The notes under the pieces: generated by a model
What the model saw: the letters and a program-made list of their open reading frames with translations, nothing else
What the model was told of the DNA's origin: nothing
The model's database searches: none
In this document: positions 1-10,985 of the stretch, in pieces
Layout of the letters: every line of letters begins with the position of its first letter
Position numbering within the stretch: position 1 is the first letter of the stretch
Position numbers and translations under genes: made by a program
Source: Marasmius tenuissimus
Lineage: Eukaryota; Basidiomycota; Agaricomycetes; Agaricales; Marasmiaceae
NCBI GenBank assembly: GCA_029532415.1
Contig: JAQOTA010000069.1
Location: 930,001 to 994,000, forward strand
DNA: 64,000 nucleotides
Direction of reading: 5' to 3'

Positions 1-587
1 GTATCACGTTCACTCTCACACAGTCACACGACTTCTGATCCAGTATTTTTGTCGCGGAAGTCACGTTTCATCGTCGTTCACTGACCAGCATGGTATCCTC
101 GGCCTGTAGGTTGTGATTCGCTAAGCTCCCCTTCTCGGATATTGCTCTCTAGCCTGGCTCAACAGTTCAGCCTCGCGCTGTGCCCCTCGCTTTGCTCTCA
201 TAGTCGACTTCCTCAATTCAAATTCATTCCACACAAACAGCTCCGAACTTAATCCAGCTCACAGCGACTCGATTCAATACAATTCAGTTCAACATTCAAA
301 TCAAATTTATTATGAGTACCTAAATCAAGGATCCAAACTCACTACGGCTTACTCTTTCCAGAACGGAACGTAAAACATTCAACTCAAAGTTCAAAGTCAG
401 GACTCACCGGGCCCTGCAATTCGCAATTTTTGCGACTTCTACGATCCATGGCTGGCTGCGATTGGTGATGATACCAACTTTAGGTCTGTAGTCCTCTGTG
501 TCCACCTCCGAAGTTCGAGGATCTTCTCTCAGCTCATCATTTCGCTACCTACGTGAGAAGTTTTCAATGCGGCCGTATCTTCGAGTC
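1..587. other. No gene recognised
   Basis: Low-complexity AT-rich stretches (around 200-300) and pyrimidine-rich sequence with no supported reading frame. I see no coding signature on either strand. The stretch ends at the target site of the hAT-like element that follows. Confidence 0.5.
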
Positions 588-595
588 GGCCTCAG

Positions 596-1299
596 CAGTG
601 TTGTCTTTGACCGCAGTAATACCGGTAAGTCAAACCAGTCAGGTAAACACTGCCACCACTTGACCCCAGTCAGTCAAAAGTCAAACCAGCCCGCCGGAAA
701 TAGTAACTATGTCAATATTGCATTACAGTACCAGTTCCACTACATTTTTGGAAGGCTTCCGGATCGATGCAAGTCCAATGTACTGCGAGGATGATAATTT
801 GACTATCCGTTAGGCACCTTCCGGGGTGCTTGATGCTCGATGCTCTCCCAGTTCATCTTCCTGGGCATCAACGCTATGAATCCCGCCCTTCCGATAGAGA
901 GCGAGCCCGTTTGCCAATCTCTACTTTCTTCAGTTTGGATATCTGCTCGCTGATGCACAGATTGCACCGGGCTTCTTCTGTTGCTGACTCTCAGCTGGTG
1001 AAAAGGTAGAACCAGGATCATCGGAGGGTTGCTGGTGAAAAGCAGCCCAAAGAATCATGAGCAAAGTCATGATTATGAGGAGCACGGGGGACTATGGATT
1101 GAGCTACGATGAAAAGGAATGAAATTGGACCAAATTGTGGTGGTTGGACGCGACCAGTCGCGTCGTGGTTCCAGGGCAAAGGGCAAAGTCCACATATGGT
1201 AATTACTTTTGATTAACCGGTTAAACCGCAGTATTACCCGCGACCAGGTGAACTTTTTTGACCGTGGCTTGACCTTTTTGACTTACCCTGACAACACTG
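596..1299. mobile_element. Non-autonomous hAT-like element (704 bp) with 8-bp target duplication
   Basis: The element starts CAGTGTTGTC and ends GACAACACTG, a perfect 10-bp terminal inverted repeat. It is flanked by a perfect 8-bp direct repeat, ggcctcag, at 588-595 and 1300-1307. An 8-bp duplication with CAGTG-type ends is the signature of the hAT superfamily. Inner sequence near both ends is also related in inverted orientation (paired GGTAAGTCAAA and GGTCAA motifs). No transposase frame is present inside, so it would depend on one made elsewhere. Its ends differ from those of the two hAT-like elements at 16.9 and 19.2 kb, so it is a separate family. Confidence 0.82.
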
Positions 1300-1307
1300 G
1301 GCCTCAG

Positions 1308-1830
1308 TGGTATTCAAGCATGAAGAATAAAAAATTTGGCTTGATTATGTTGACAATCTAGCATTAGTTGGGGGGTGAGGGGGGCTCCCCCCCTTCCCAC
1401 TGGGAGGAGCTGGCCGAAGGCCGAGCGACGACCAGTGGGGAGACTCAATTCAGGGCTGACTGTCCTCACCACTGTTATTGACTGTTTGGTATTTGGCTGA
1501 CCTTCTTCCATGCCTATTACACCCAGTCTCAGTCCGTGACTTTATCCTGGTCTGAGGACAATCTTTCCTAGATGATGGGGATCAGAACATTGAAACCTCG
1601 CTACAAATCATAGCCGAAGCCTAGCCATGCATATAAATTACGGTGGGCTTGTGTTATTGTCGTGGTTCACACTGTGCAGGCTGCGAGTACAAATCCAGGT
1701 CTGACATACCAGATCGGACCAAGGGTATATGAAAAATATGAGGCAACTGGGCGAAAGTTGCATCCAATTCTCCCGACTGGAACGCCGAAGACAGGCAGTA
1801 GCGGGCCCTGCCGCTTGCCGGCCCTGCTTA
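1308..1830. other. No gene recognised
   Basis: Spacer between the hAT-like element and the fragment of the small unknown gene. It holds a G-run/C-run segment near 1370-1400 that could fold (ggggggctccccccc). Nothing coding is supported. Confidence 0.4.
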
Positions 1831-2007
1831 AATTATAAGGTCTCAGGTGAGGTCTCGACTGTGGACTTCCTTTACCCGCTCTAGCTAACTAACAACATGT
1901 TTACCCACGCTTGTTTTCTAGTGGCGAAGCTGATGGCCTATGCGGCCCGCTTACGGGCAGAAGGAGCAGCCCGTACTACTACTACGAATCAGAAAGTACG
2001 ATCATGA
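1831..2007 (+). pseudogene. 3' fragment of the repeated small unknown gene (copy 0)
   Basis: The segment aligns with the end of the intact gene at 4492-5285. It has the last bases of its exon 2, the same intron (donor at 1847, acceptor AG at 1920-1921) and the same final exon (1922-2007), which reads AKLMAYAARLRAEGA and ends at TGA 2005-2007. Similarity stops abruptly near 1830, so exons 1 and most of 2 are missing. The last exon is still open, which suggests truncation by rearrangement more than point decay. It marks the left edge of the tandem array. Confidence 0.65.
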
Positions 2008-2295
2008 GTCGGACTATCGCTGCATATCATTGTTGTGCCTTGCTTTCATCGCTACTTCTTGTCTGCATCCATGTGTTTCTACCCTCTGTTTGTATTTTCA
2101 AGAATGGAACTCATCATACCACCACCTCCCTCTTTGAGACCCCCTCCATTATCATAAAAGATATACCCTTGCTTAAGTCTGTACTGACAGATTCTTCGAC
2201 TGCTCTCAATCCCAACTCCCAAATTCACTTGTAGAGAACAAGCCAAGCTTCGACGGGTTGGGGCCCATTACTTTGTGACCCAGTGGCACATTCTT

Positions 2296-2930
2296 TCAGG
2301 TACTATGTGCTGTCCATAAAGTGATCATATTAGATTCACTGCTATTCTTCCGTTCATTCCCATACACCCGCCCCGACATCGACATCGACGTCCACCCAGC
2401 AACTGACAACACAAATACATTCGCAATCGACAGAAGGGACAACATCGCACACATCGCACATGCCAACGCCGTCGTCGTCCATCCATTAGCCTTCGTTACC
2501 GAATTCCGGGTTTTTCCCCTCGCGCCTGCCTCCCCCACACCCGTGCTCCCTCGTTTTTGCCCTTCGTTGTCCCAATTTCGTTGCGCCCGTCGTCACCTAT
2601 CCCAAGGGCAGCATTCTAAACGGCAACACAATCGACGACACAACCTACACAAGCACCAGGAGGTGGCCAAGGGCGTTGACTACGACTATGGCTAGGTGGC
2701 GGATGAAGGGGCGGACGACGGGCTTTGAGGGGCAGACGAGCGGTGATTGGGCAGGTCAACTGAAAAGGCTCATCGAAACGCGCCAATGGAGGAACCCTCG
2801 GGGGCTGCTTCACCAGCGATGGTGATGACTAGTCCCGATCCGGTGCTTGGAAATGAGGAGACGGAGAGTTGTCGTCGCTCCGAGCGCCAGCGAAGGCAAT
2901 GGTATAACCGATAATCGATGTCCACTGGTT
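2296..2930 (-). pseudogene. NRAMP transporter, 3' exon fragment (copy A)
   Basis: The minus strand encodes the C-terminal end of an NRAMP metal transporter. NGWTTTALACAM and SLLSIANVFVL match NGWVTTILACAI and LVSIANVYVL of the intact copy at 6686-8842. Upstream, sequence near 2700-2740 corresponds to the start of its last exon, and 2765-2830 reads VITIAGEAAPEG, matching the conserved ATVAGQAVSEG segment. The region before that is not recognisable as NRAMP, and the hydrophobic segments in the middle of the last exon are largely lost. It is a decayed remnant with no function expected. Confidence 0.6.
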
Positions 2931-4480
2931 TCGGACCATCGTAGCTTGTGATCATGAGGAGAGAAGCGAGCGGGACCTTGCGTTGGTGGCGTAGGTATGG
3001 AGTGAAGCTGTGTATCTAAAGCTCGTGTCTTGACAGTCGTCGAGCGCTGAATTGTAATCGATATGTGGTATCGTCCTCGTAGCATCAACGATGACTGCCT
3101 AGGTATTCAGTGGTAATTATTACTCCATTTCTTCTTCCCGTTCCGCGTACACGACTCACTTGGGCTGGACAGTTGTCTCCTCTCCGGGTTCCTCCAGTCA
3201 ACGCATTCCAACAGGCATCGAATCTGCGCAGGACATGCCAAGGCAGAACGGCGTACCTGATCAACACAAGAATGTGATGGCTGAGGCAGAAAGGAGAATG
3301 AGATGCTGAACGATGACGATGAGGCGGAAGTGTTGAAGGTGTTGACATCCCGAGGGTCTGTATAACGTCGAGTCGGAGTCTGACTGGAACTTCTGAAAGC
3401 GCTCGCCGGCGCTACAGACATTGCGGTGTCGTCTGTATCCTTTTGCCGCTGCCTTGGTCAACAGTATCCCTCTGTTCAGGCACCGGTCACAATCAACAGA
3501 GAAGTGAATTGGAGGATGATTATGGGTGCTCACGTATTTCCTGGCCAGCCGAGGATCAGGTAGTCGACGTCGTTGCCTTCGTTGTTCTCAGTGCTGCAAC
3601 GTCCTGGCTTCGGCATCAAACCTGTCTCCTTCCTGATACACTCGAATCCTCCCATCCAGGCTCCGTTGTTGAACCGTGGCAGGCTACTTAACGATCGTAG
3701 GTCAAAGTAGACTGTTTGAGGTGATTTTTCTTACATAATAATCGAGATGAACGTTTGAGCACAGAAGGTAAAAATACGGGAGAAACGCGTCACATACCTC
3801 GGCCATTCTGGAACTGAGAACATCTTTGCCGTCTGACGTGGTGACAGCATTGACTGCACTAGTCGTTATGTTTCCATTGACATCGTCGTTTGCACTCTCC
3901 ATATGCTTCATGCGACATTTCCTCCCCTTCTCTTTCCCTCCAGATATGACGGCCCCTTTCCATGTCCAGTCACTCCATTCGGTGTCGTTGGCTTTACTGG
4001 GCCACTCTTTCTCTTACCCGCTATCGGGAAGCAAGTAAAATCGGTCGATGAGCAGTGGTCAATCATACTGAGGCTCAACCTCAGCGTCCAGCCATCAGAT
4101 CGAGCCTGGGTAGCATTCAGGTGCAAATCGAGTAACGGACGTGTATTGTTGGAGTTTCTTGCGGATGCCAGTTCTTGTGAGCGTTCAAAGCCCTGAGAAA
4201 AGACGCGGTTCAGCTCTAAGCGTCCGAGGAGAGTTGCCATCGCGGCTTACACGTATATGAGTTTTGGGTAACACTCGGGGTGAAAGAGAGTCGCGTTCAA
4301 TAAGCGCCCATCCTCATCAACCTTCGCACAGACCACCATCATCGCCAACGCCGCCATTACCACCAACAACATCGACCGGGTTCCAGGTCACTGTTGCCCA
4401 TACTCTTCTCGTTCTTGTTAAAACAGTGAATATACCTGGATAAGAGGATCTTGTTCATACAAAGTGGTCTCAGTGTTTGC
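2931..4480. other. Array spacer with short minus-strand remnants
   Basis: This stretch contains sequence blocks that recur elsewhere in the array. The block near 3140-3310 resembles 6130-6320. The block near 3285-3420 resembles 33040-33170. The block at 3760-3860 resembles 33490-33610. The block at 4140-4190 resembles 9340-9390. Several minus-strand frames with splice-like ends are open (for example 3908-4240), but no protein family is recognised and the frames are not conserved between the copies. I read it as intergenic or remnant DNA duplicated with the transporter and the small gene. The last part, up to 4491, would hold the promoter of the gene at 4492. Confidence 0.4.
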
Positions 4481-4491
4481 CACTCACCATC

Positions 4492-5285
4492 ATGTCTGAC
4501 AACCCGTCTGACCTCACTCCAAAAATGCGGACAATGTCCTTAACTCAAGTGAACCAAGTGAACCAGGCCGGAGACGTGACTGAAGAGGAGGAAATGGAAG
4601 ACTTAGATGGCGTATGCTCATATCATATTGGTCACCGAGTCGATGCTAATTTTCTATCCCTATGTATTAGACCCTCTTATTGGACTTCATGCTAGAAAAC
4701 GAGCCATTCGAAGTTCTTTTGGCCCAGTACTTTCCGAAAAAGGAGCTCGACCATCGACCACCTATTTTCGAATACGGAATCGCGCTCACCGAGGCACAAT
4801 TAGTCGAATACGCGCGTAAACATGGATTGGCAACGGACCAGCTAGATTCTCCACATCCCAAATGGTCAAAGATCTTCCGTGCAGTAGGATCAACGTTGGA
4901 TAACCAACTCGAACTGAAACCTCAAGGGGGAATCCTTCGCTGGAGCTCACCCTACACAAAGAACAAGGAACTGGTGCTCCTTCTAGCACTCTGCACGAAC
5001 TACAACACGAAAATCCGAGTGGCCAATCCTCGCCGTCTTGTGCAGCGGTTGGAAAAGGAATTTGGAGAGCCGGCGAAATGGTACATGAGTTGTATAACTG
5101 ATGGCGGTCTACGACCTCATTACAAGGTCTCAGGTGAGGTCTCGACTGTGAACTCCAATCACCCACTGGCTAACTAACGACATGTTCGCCTATGCTTATT
5201 CTCAGTGGCAAAGCTGATGGCCTATGCCGCCCGCTTACGGGCAGAAGGAGCATCCTGTAGCGCGAACCAGAAATTGAGATCGTGA
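4492..5285 (+). CDS. Small protein of unknown function, intact copy of a repeated gene (3 exons, 220 aa)
   Basis: Three exons join in frame: 4492-4611, 4671-5133 and 5206-5285. The introns are 59 and 72 nt, both GT-AG; the second has ctaac before its acceptor. The start is the ATG at 4492; an upstream in-frame TTG at 4477 was not used. The protein begins MSDNPSDLTP, has an acidic stretch (EEEEMED, residues about 32-38), then a mixed middle part (KNELVLLLALCTNY-like region) and a basic tail ending NQKLRS. I do not recognise a family and see no signal peptide or membrane segment. Copies at 1831-2007 and 9698-10458 keep the same exon layout, which supports the gene model. It lies divergent from the NRAMP gene within each unit. 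Confidence 0.65.
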
Positions 5286-6670
5286 ATCGGGCTGTCGCCG
5301 CCACGAATTGTTGTTCTTGCCTTCTGTGCCACCCCTCATAAGCGCCTTTGTATCGTGACCCCTTTTTGTATTCATTATTGGAATCTAGCACAGGTCAAAT
5401 TTACCGTCTTTCTTTCGTGACAAAACCTACTGCTTCCTTTCACCCTGTCTTGCACGTCGGAACGGAATAGGCATATCAGTCATGATCAGATTCACGATGA
5501 AGCAGTCGAAGCTAGACTCGAGCCAGGTCGCCCCGTCAGAGTTTTGAAGACAGTCGTTCAAAAGCTGGCTGCGCCGGTGAAGGGGTAGGGGCCCCACACC
5601 GTGCGTCGCTGCTGGGGTCGGGTCTAAGTCGAAGCGGGGTTCCACAAACGCGATTACACGTTGACTATTTAGCTCACTGCCGTGAGCTACGCGACTAGCC
5701 TCAACTTGCGGCAGCAAGCACTGTTATGACTACATACAGAGGCCACGAGCTAGCGAAACTGAGTCCGAAATCTTTGGGCTCGAGACTGTTCTACACTCAG
5801 ACTGTCAGCGCCATCCACTTGTATCGTTCATATCTGACTCTGCTTTGTCCGATTAAAGCCCTTAATTTCTGCTAGAATACGTCCTGGGACACGTCCTATC
5901 AGACGAAGTATGCACTCAGTTTTCGTCGGGTGAAGGCGCAGTCACGCGTTGGAGGTGTAGGCAGTCAAGCTATGCGTCCCAAACCCGTGTCTTAGGGGAC
6001 GCTGAGCCTGCAAGTTGGAATGGAATGGATACGGTGACCATCCCCGGAGGATCGACGAAGATCACCCAGAACTTTCGTCGGTGACGTTCTGCGTTCCGAG
6101 CTTGTCCGCCGTTGTCGGTACATATTGCTCCGTTTCAACTTCCCATTCCGCGTATGCGACCTGGCACCATGGCCATCGAACACCCGTCTTCGCTCCTGGC
6201 CCTTTGACGCATTCGGGGAGGTGCTGAGTCCGCACTGAAAGCGTACAAGCAGAGCCGCATCTTTGACCGGCGTGAAGATACATACGGCGAATGAAGCATA
6301 GAGGAGAATGAGAATTTGAATGATGATGATGGGCGTTCTTTCTTTTTTGGTTTCCTTATTCTGACTTGTCCTCGTGAGTGACGGTGACCGGAATCCACCA
6401 CCTCGTCTTTCGCTCAAGTCTAAGCATCGATTGGTGAGTTCAGACGACGCATGACCTTGAACGCGACACATTCAAGCCTTGCGTATACATAGTGTCGATC
6501 CCAGAATCCGCAGAACGGAGAGCATTGGAATAGTCACGACTCCACTAAAACTTTTTTCCCCAAGAAGAATATTTGTGCTGGCATCATCATAACCATTCCT
6601 CTTCTTTCTGTCGTGTACTAATCCTCGTGCTCGTAAAATATATCACACCTCTATCAAAGTCACCAAGAAA
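5286..6670. other. Array spacer, 3' flank of the small gene and transporter downstream region
   Basis: The first 190 bases after the stop codon recur after the pseudogene at 10458 and, in part, at 32725-32930. Examples are the blocks tgccacccctcat and tattggaatct. Bases 5720-5790 match 32930-33000. Bases 5990-6400 resemble the spacer at 3100-3400. No supported gene is present; the minus-strand frames here (such as 5992-6471) are not conserved between copies. Confidence 0.45.
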
Positions 6671-6685
6671 CGCACCCCCACTACA

Positions 6686-8842
6686 TCAATGCCCTCCACT
6701 CCCAGTCGACCCCTCAACCTCCTCCTTCACAGTCGTCAACACATACACATTCGCAATCGACACCAACAACCAGATCGCACACGCCAAAATTGTCGTCACC
6801 CAGCCATTACTAAAGTCCCTCGTCTCCGCACCCGCTTCCGTGTCCACTTCAGAGGATCCTTGCTCCGCTCGCACCCCCATCAACCTCCTCGAACTCGTCA
6901 CATAGATTAGCGGTAGCGTTATGAACGGCAACACGATCGACAACACGACCTGTGAAAGCACGAGGAGGGTATCGATACCTCTACGGCCGACGGCGATGGC
7001 TACGACCATAGAGGGTATAACGGCTAAGAGACGGGTGAGGAGGCGGCGGACGACGGGCTATTGAGGGAAGTTAATACTAGTACAACCTCGAGAGAGATGA
7101 TTCTCTTACCGAAACACGCCACTGCGAGAACCCCTCCGAAACCGCCTGTCCAGCTACGGTTGCGATAATCGATGAACTCTAAACACATTCCGAGCGTCAG
7201 CGAGTTAACTAAACGAGAACGAACGGGACGAACCTGTCCTGCAGCCAACAACGCAATCGCGAATAACGTGGCGGCACCTGAATCGTGCGACAGGTTAATC
7301 GGCATTCTTCACCTCACAACGTGCTTGAAGCTCACCCTGGCCAACCAGATCCCTGATCAAATCATACGCATCGAATAACCCAGCCGGGGACTTTCCATCT
7401 GTAGGTTCCTCTGTCCCGTAAAAAAACACTCCGCCTGCAAGGATCAGGATCCTACACGCGGCATGTCAGCAACATGCTCAGAAACGAAGGGGGGAAGCAA
7501 ACAGAGAAGACAAGCGGACTCACAGACTATTAATCACGACTGCAAACCCCAAAAGACTAGCCGCGACATCCACGACCCCATGATAAACATGCGCCTCCAC
7601 AAAACCCAGCGAGTTGTTCTCCCTATCACAGTGCCGGTTCACCCTCGTAGCAAACGTGCTTGGCGGTGGTGTGCGAAAGGCCGAGAGGGCGGATTCGAGA
7701 GCAGTAAGGAGGCGTTGTTTCAGTGTACGCGGCGAGGTGTCGGAAGAGGTTTTGTCGCTCAAGGAGGAGTTGGAGGAGTTGGCAGAGGAGATGTTGGAGG
7801 CGAACACGTTCTTATGTTTTGTAGACACGCGGTCTTGCGTTGCTAATGCAGACCCAAGGAAGAGACTGTGTGGCATCACAGTGGCCCCAATGATTCCGAC
7901 AGCTGTCGTCAATTGGGGTCATAAGCTCGACAGCTAGGAAAAGTAAGCGGAGGGTCACTCACAGACGTACAACGCCCCGTTTGGAATGATATACTTTGAC
8001 GGAAGATACCCCTGGAAGACTGGCCCCCATGTGACGTCGACTCTCGAGACGATGATACACATGCATATAAACACAGCCAGGACCTTCGGGGAACAACGCA
8101 TCAGTAACCTGCACTCGAAATCGGATTGTTGCTTACCATCCCGGCGATCCCCCACTCAAACACTCTCAGTGGTCTCCCCCTCAACGGATCCCCCAACGCT
8201 AACAAGATGATGACATCGAACGCCGTGATCAAAACCCCGTGCCACAGCTCTAGCCTCGGGAACAACAAGCAGAGTGCGATGGCACTTCCGAGGAGTTCGG
8301 CGAGGTCAGTTGCTATGATCGCAATCTCGGATACCAAGTACAGAGGGTATAGTAGACCCCAGCGGTAGAGCAGGGTGTGTCGAGGGCGAGAGTGCAAGAG
8401 GAGGCGGCAGTGAGAGGCCAGGTCTACGTCGTAGGAGATGCGTTAACGCAAGGTAGAAGGAAAAGAAAGGAGATGTTGGACTCACCAAGCCCAGTCACAC
8501 AACCCATCCTACTCGCCATCGTTTGGAAGAGCACGGCGAATAGACCTGCAAGTAGGACGACGAATAAGAGTCGGTAGCCGTATGATGAGCCAGCTTCGAG
8601 GTCGACGCCCCAGTTGCCCCTAGAAAAGCAGATAGAGAACAGATTATGAGACGGGGTGAGATGAAATGAGAACTGTGGACGTACGGATCGAAATAGGCTA
8701 CGGCGCAGACCATCCCGACGCCAGTATGTTTTCGAAGATGAAGGAGGATAGTCTGCCAACGAGATAGCTTTGTCGGCGTCATCAATGTTTCGTTTTGTTG
8801 GTTTTCATTGCGCACGACTTGACTCGTACCATTGGAACCCAT
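6686..8842 (-). CDS. NRAMP-family divalent metal ion transporter (9 exons, about 559 aa)
   Basis: NRAMP proteins are proton-coupled importers of Mn, Fe and related metals in the plasma or endomembranes. Nine exons join in frame on the minus strand: 8842-8685, 8619-8486, 8423-8137, 8083-7963, 7902-7524, 7451-7336, 7277-7234, 7178-7110, 7057-6686 (TGA at 6688-6686). All introns are GT-AG and 41-65 nt. The metal-binding DPGN motif of TM1 is formed across the first intron (residues 52-55). The MPH motif of TM6 (VMPHSLFLGSAL) starts near residue 242. The conserved GQ-SSSI...AGQAVSEGF segment begins at residue 412. A Ser-rich loop follows TM6. Length is normal for fungal members. The start MGSNGTS was preferred to an upstream in-frame ATG because the added N-terminus shows no similarity. 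Other copies in this window are broken. Confidence 0.88.
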
Positions 8843-9697
8843 GGTGGTGATAATAGTGATGGACGGGAGGAAAGAAAGAAAGAAGGATCGGATGGGCCCA
8901 AGCAGGTTCATTATACAAGGCAAAGAAGCCCAGTACCAGCACAACGGACAGCGACGAAACAGTGGATTCGGAAACGTTGACGGAGAACTCTTCTTGCCTA
9001 AGCCTTGCCTTGAGGTCAGCGTGTTGACACATTCTCGGGTTCCAATCGACCGGGATCTGTTTCAATAGCATGAAAATTAAAAGCTTGAAGGTTTCCAGGG
9101 ACCGATTTGAGTGTTGTTCAAGTGCCAGGGAGAAAGGTTATGGAGGAAGGCAGGCTACAGCGCTCTCGAAGTGATGAAGATCATTCATTAACCGAATGGA
9201 CGGATATGAGCTTGGCAGTCCCGAGGGAGAGGAGAGTAATGCTCTGCTCCAAGACTGCTTCCCGTTATCGATGAAGAGTGAGACTAGGGGCGGCCGCGTA
9301 GTCGGGTAAGTCGAGTTAGAACGGACGTAGTCTGAGTGTTCTGGCGGAGTTTCTTGCGAAGGCTGCCGGTTCTTGTGAGCGAATGAAGATTAGAAAGAGA
9401 GAGAGAGGATGGTTTAGCAGTGGTTACATGATTGGGGGAGATCAGCTTCCTCCGTTGAACATTGCTGTCGTGGGGGATTCGGAAGAAAGAGAGTTGCATT
9501 TGATCAGTACTAGTAAGCGCCCGTCATCAATCTTCACTCAAACCGTCATCATTGTCCAACTTCCCAGCCAGCGTTCTCCCATGATATTGTTGTCGTCCTC
9601 AAACAAACACACAGGGGATTAGTCAGGCCTTGGTTGATACGAAACAGTACAACCAGTGGCCAAAGTCAAGCTTTTCCAACTGTCCCTCACCCTCGTC
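8843..9697. promoter_or_regulatory. Shared upstream region between the divergent NRAMP and small-gene copies
   Basis: This 855-bp spacer lies between the start of the intact NRAMP gene (minus) and the start of the small-gene pseudogene (plus), so it should hold both promoters. Part of it (9340-9390) matches the region upstream of the intact small gene (4140-4190). No defined promoter element is claimed. Frames on both strands here are not conserved. Confidence 0.35.
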
Positions 9698-10458
9698 ATG
9701 TCCGACGACGCGTCCCACCTCACTCCGAAATACGGGAAAGGTCTTTATCCAAAGGAGATCAAACGAAAGAATGGATCGACGCCCTCGAGGGTGACCTGGA
9801 CTTTGCAGGGGTACGGTTTCATCACGTCCTAGTTTCCGCTAAATTTGACACTCTTGAAGTTGCTAGACTCTCCTCTTGGATCACATCTGAAAAACGAGCC
9901 ATTCGGACCTCTATCATACAAACGTTACATTCCACACAGAGGATTCGACCACTATCCACCCAAATTCGAATACGGAGCTGCACTCGCCAAGTCAGAACTC
10001 GTTGCTTCAATACACACCAAAGCACGGTCTGGCAACCGACCAACTAGATTCCCCGCGTCCAACTTAAGGGATCCGCCGTCTTTCGTCAAGTAGACTCCCG
10101 GCTCTATGACATACCAAACGTGAAATGAGAAGACGGAATCCTGTTATGGAGCGCGGACGAAAGGCAAAAACGAAACTTCCCCGAGGCTCTACTCGAATAT
10201 AACCTCAAAATTTGGGTAGTCGATCCTGATACTCCCATCAAGCAGTTGGAAGAGAAGTTTGGGCGTAGGACAAAGTGGTTACTGAGCTCTTCGAGCGACG
10301 ACGGTCCGGGTTGGCGACCTCACTACAAGATCTCCGGTGAGTAGACTTAAGTTCGTCTGTATATAACTACAGTGACTCACTAACAGCCTACACCGGCTGC
10401 TTACAGGCGGGAATGGTAGCATCGACCACGAGATAGACAGTACGACATGATCGCGAAT
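9698..10458 (+). pseudogene. Decayed copy of the repeated small unknown gene (copy B)
   Basis: It begins ATGTCCGACGACGCGTCCC, matching the start MSDNPSDLTP of the intact copy as MSDDASHLTP. It then keeps similarity through NEPFGPLSYKRY, FEYGAALAKSELV and the last-exon region near 10350-10450. Exon 2 opens LLLDHI followed directly by TGA, and several small indels shift the frame after it. The second intron position is still visible near 10337 (tccggtgagt). The 3' flank after 10458 matches that of the intact copy. It cannot make the full protein. Confidence 0.7.
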
Positions 10459-10985
10459 CGGACTGTCGCCCCATATTGTCGTCCTTGCTTTCTGTGCCAC
10501 CCCTCATCAGCATCTTTGTATCGCGATCCTTATTTGTGTTCAGTATCAGAATCTAGTACCCGCCACATTCAACACCTCTCTCGTGAAAACCCCATCGCTT
10601 CCTTTGATTCCGTCTTTCACGTCAAAAAGAAATGAGCATCGGATTTACAGGGAGGGTATCACAAACGCGATTACATGGTGATGTTGGTTATCCAGCGCCT
10701 GGGGTTGCTGAGCGTGAACTGTGGATTGAATACTGACATCATCAGCGCCGGCCTCTATAAGGAATATGCAAGGCATTGCGACGGCTTTCCGAGGCGCCGC
10801 ATTTGCACCGTCCCACGGTGGGAATGGAACGTGCTCTCCACGCCCCTCCATGGCCAGAGTTCACGCAGTCGGACGCAGTGCAACTTGACTTTTACCACCA
10901 CTGTCGCCCCCATACAACATCGAGTAGCATCCTATCCTCTATCACTACCGTATCAGCCCAGTTCATCAGAGAGCCAATCACCGCC
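10459..10985. other. Spacer and upstream region of the NACHT gene
   Basis: The left part is the repeated 3' flank of the small gene (up to about 10760). The right part is unique and would carry the promoter and 5' UTR of the NACHT gene that starts at 10986. No separate gene is supported. Confidence 0.4.

Noticed and set aside
2931..4260. A third gene in each array unit on the minus strand
   Set aside because: Blocks recur between units but the reading frames are not conserved and no family is recognised, so it is listed only as spacer.
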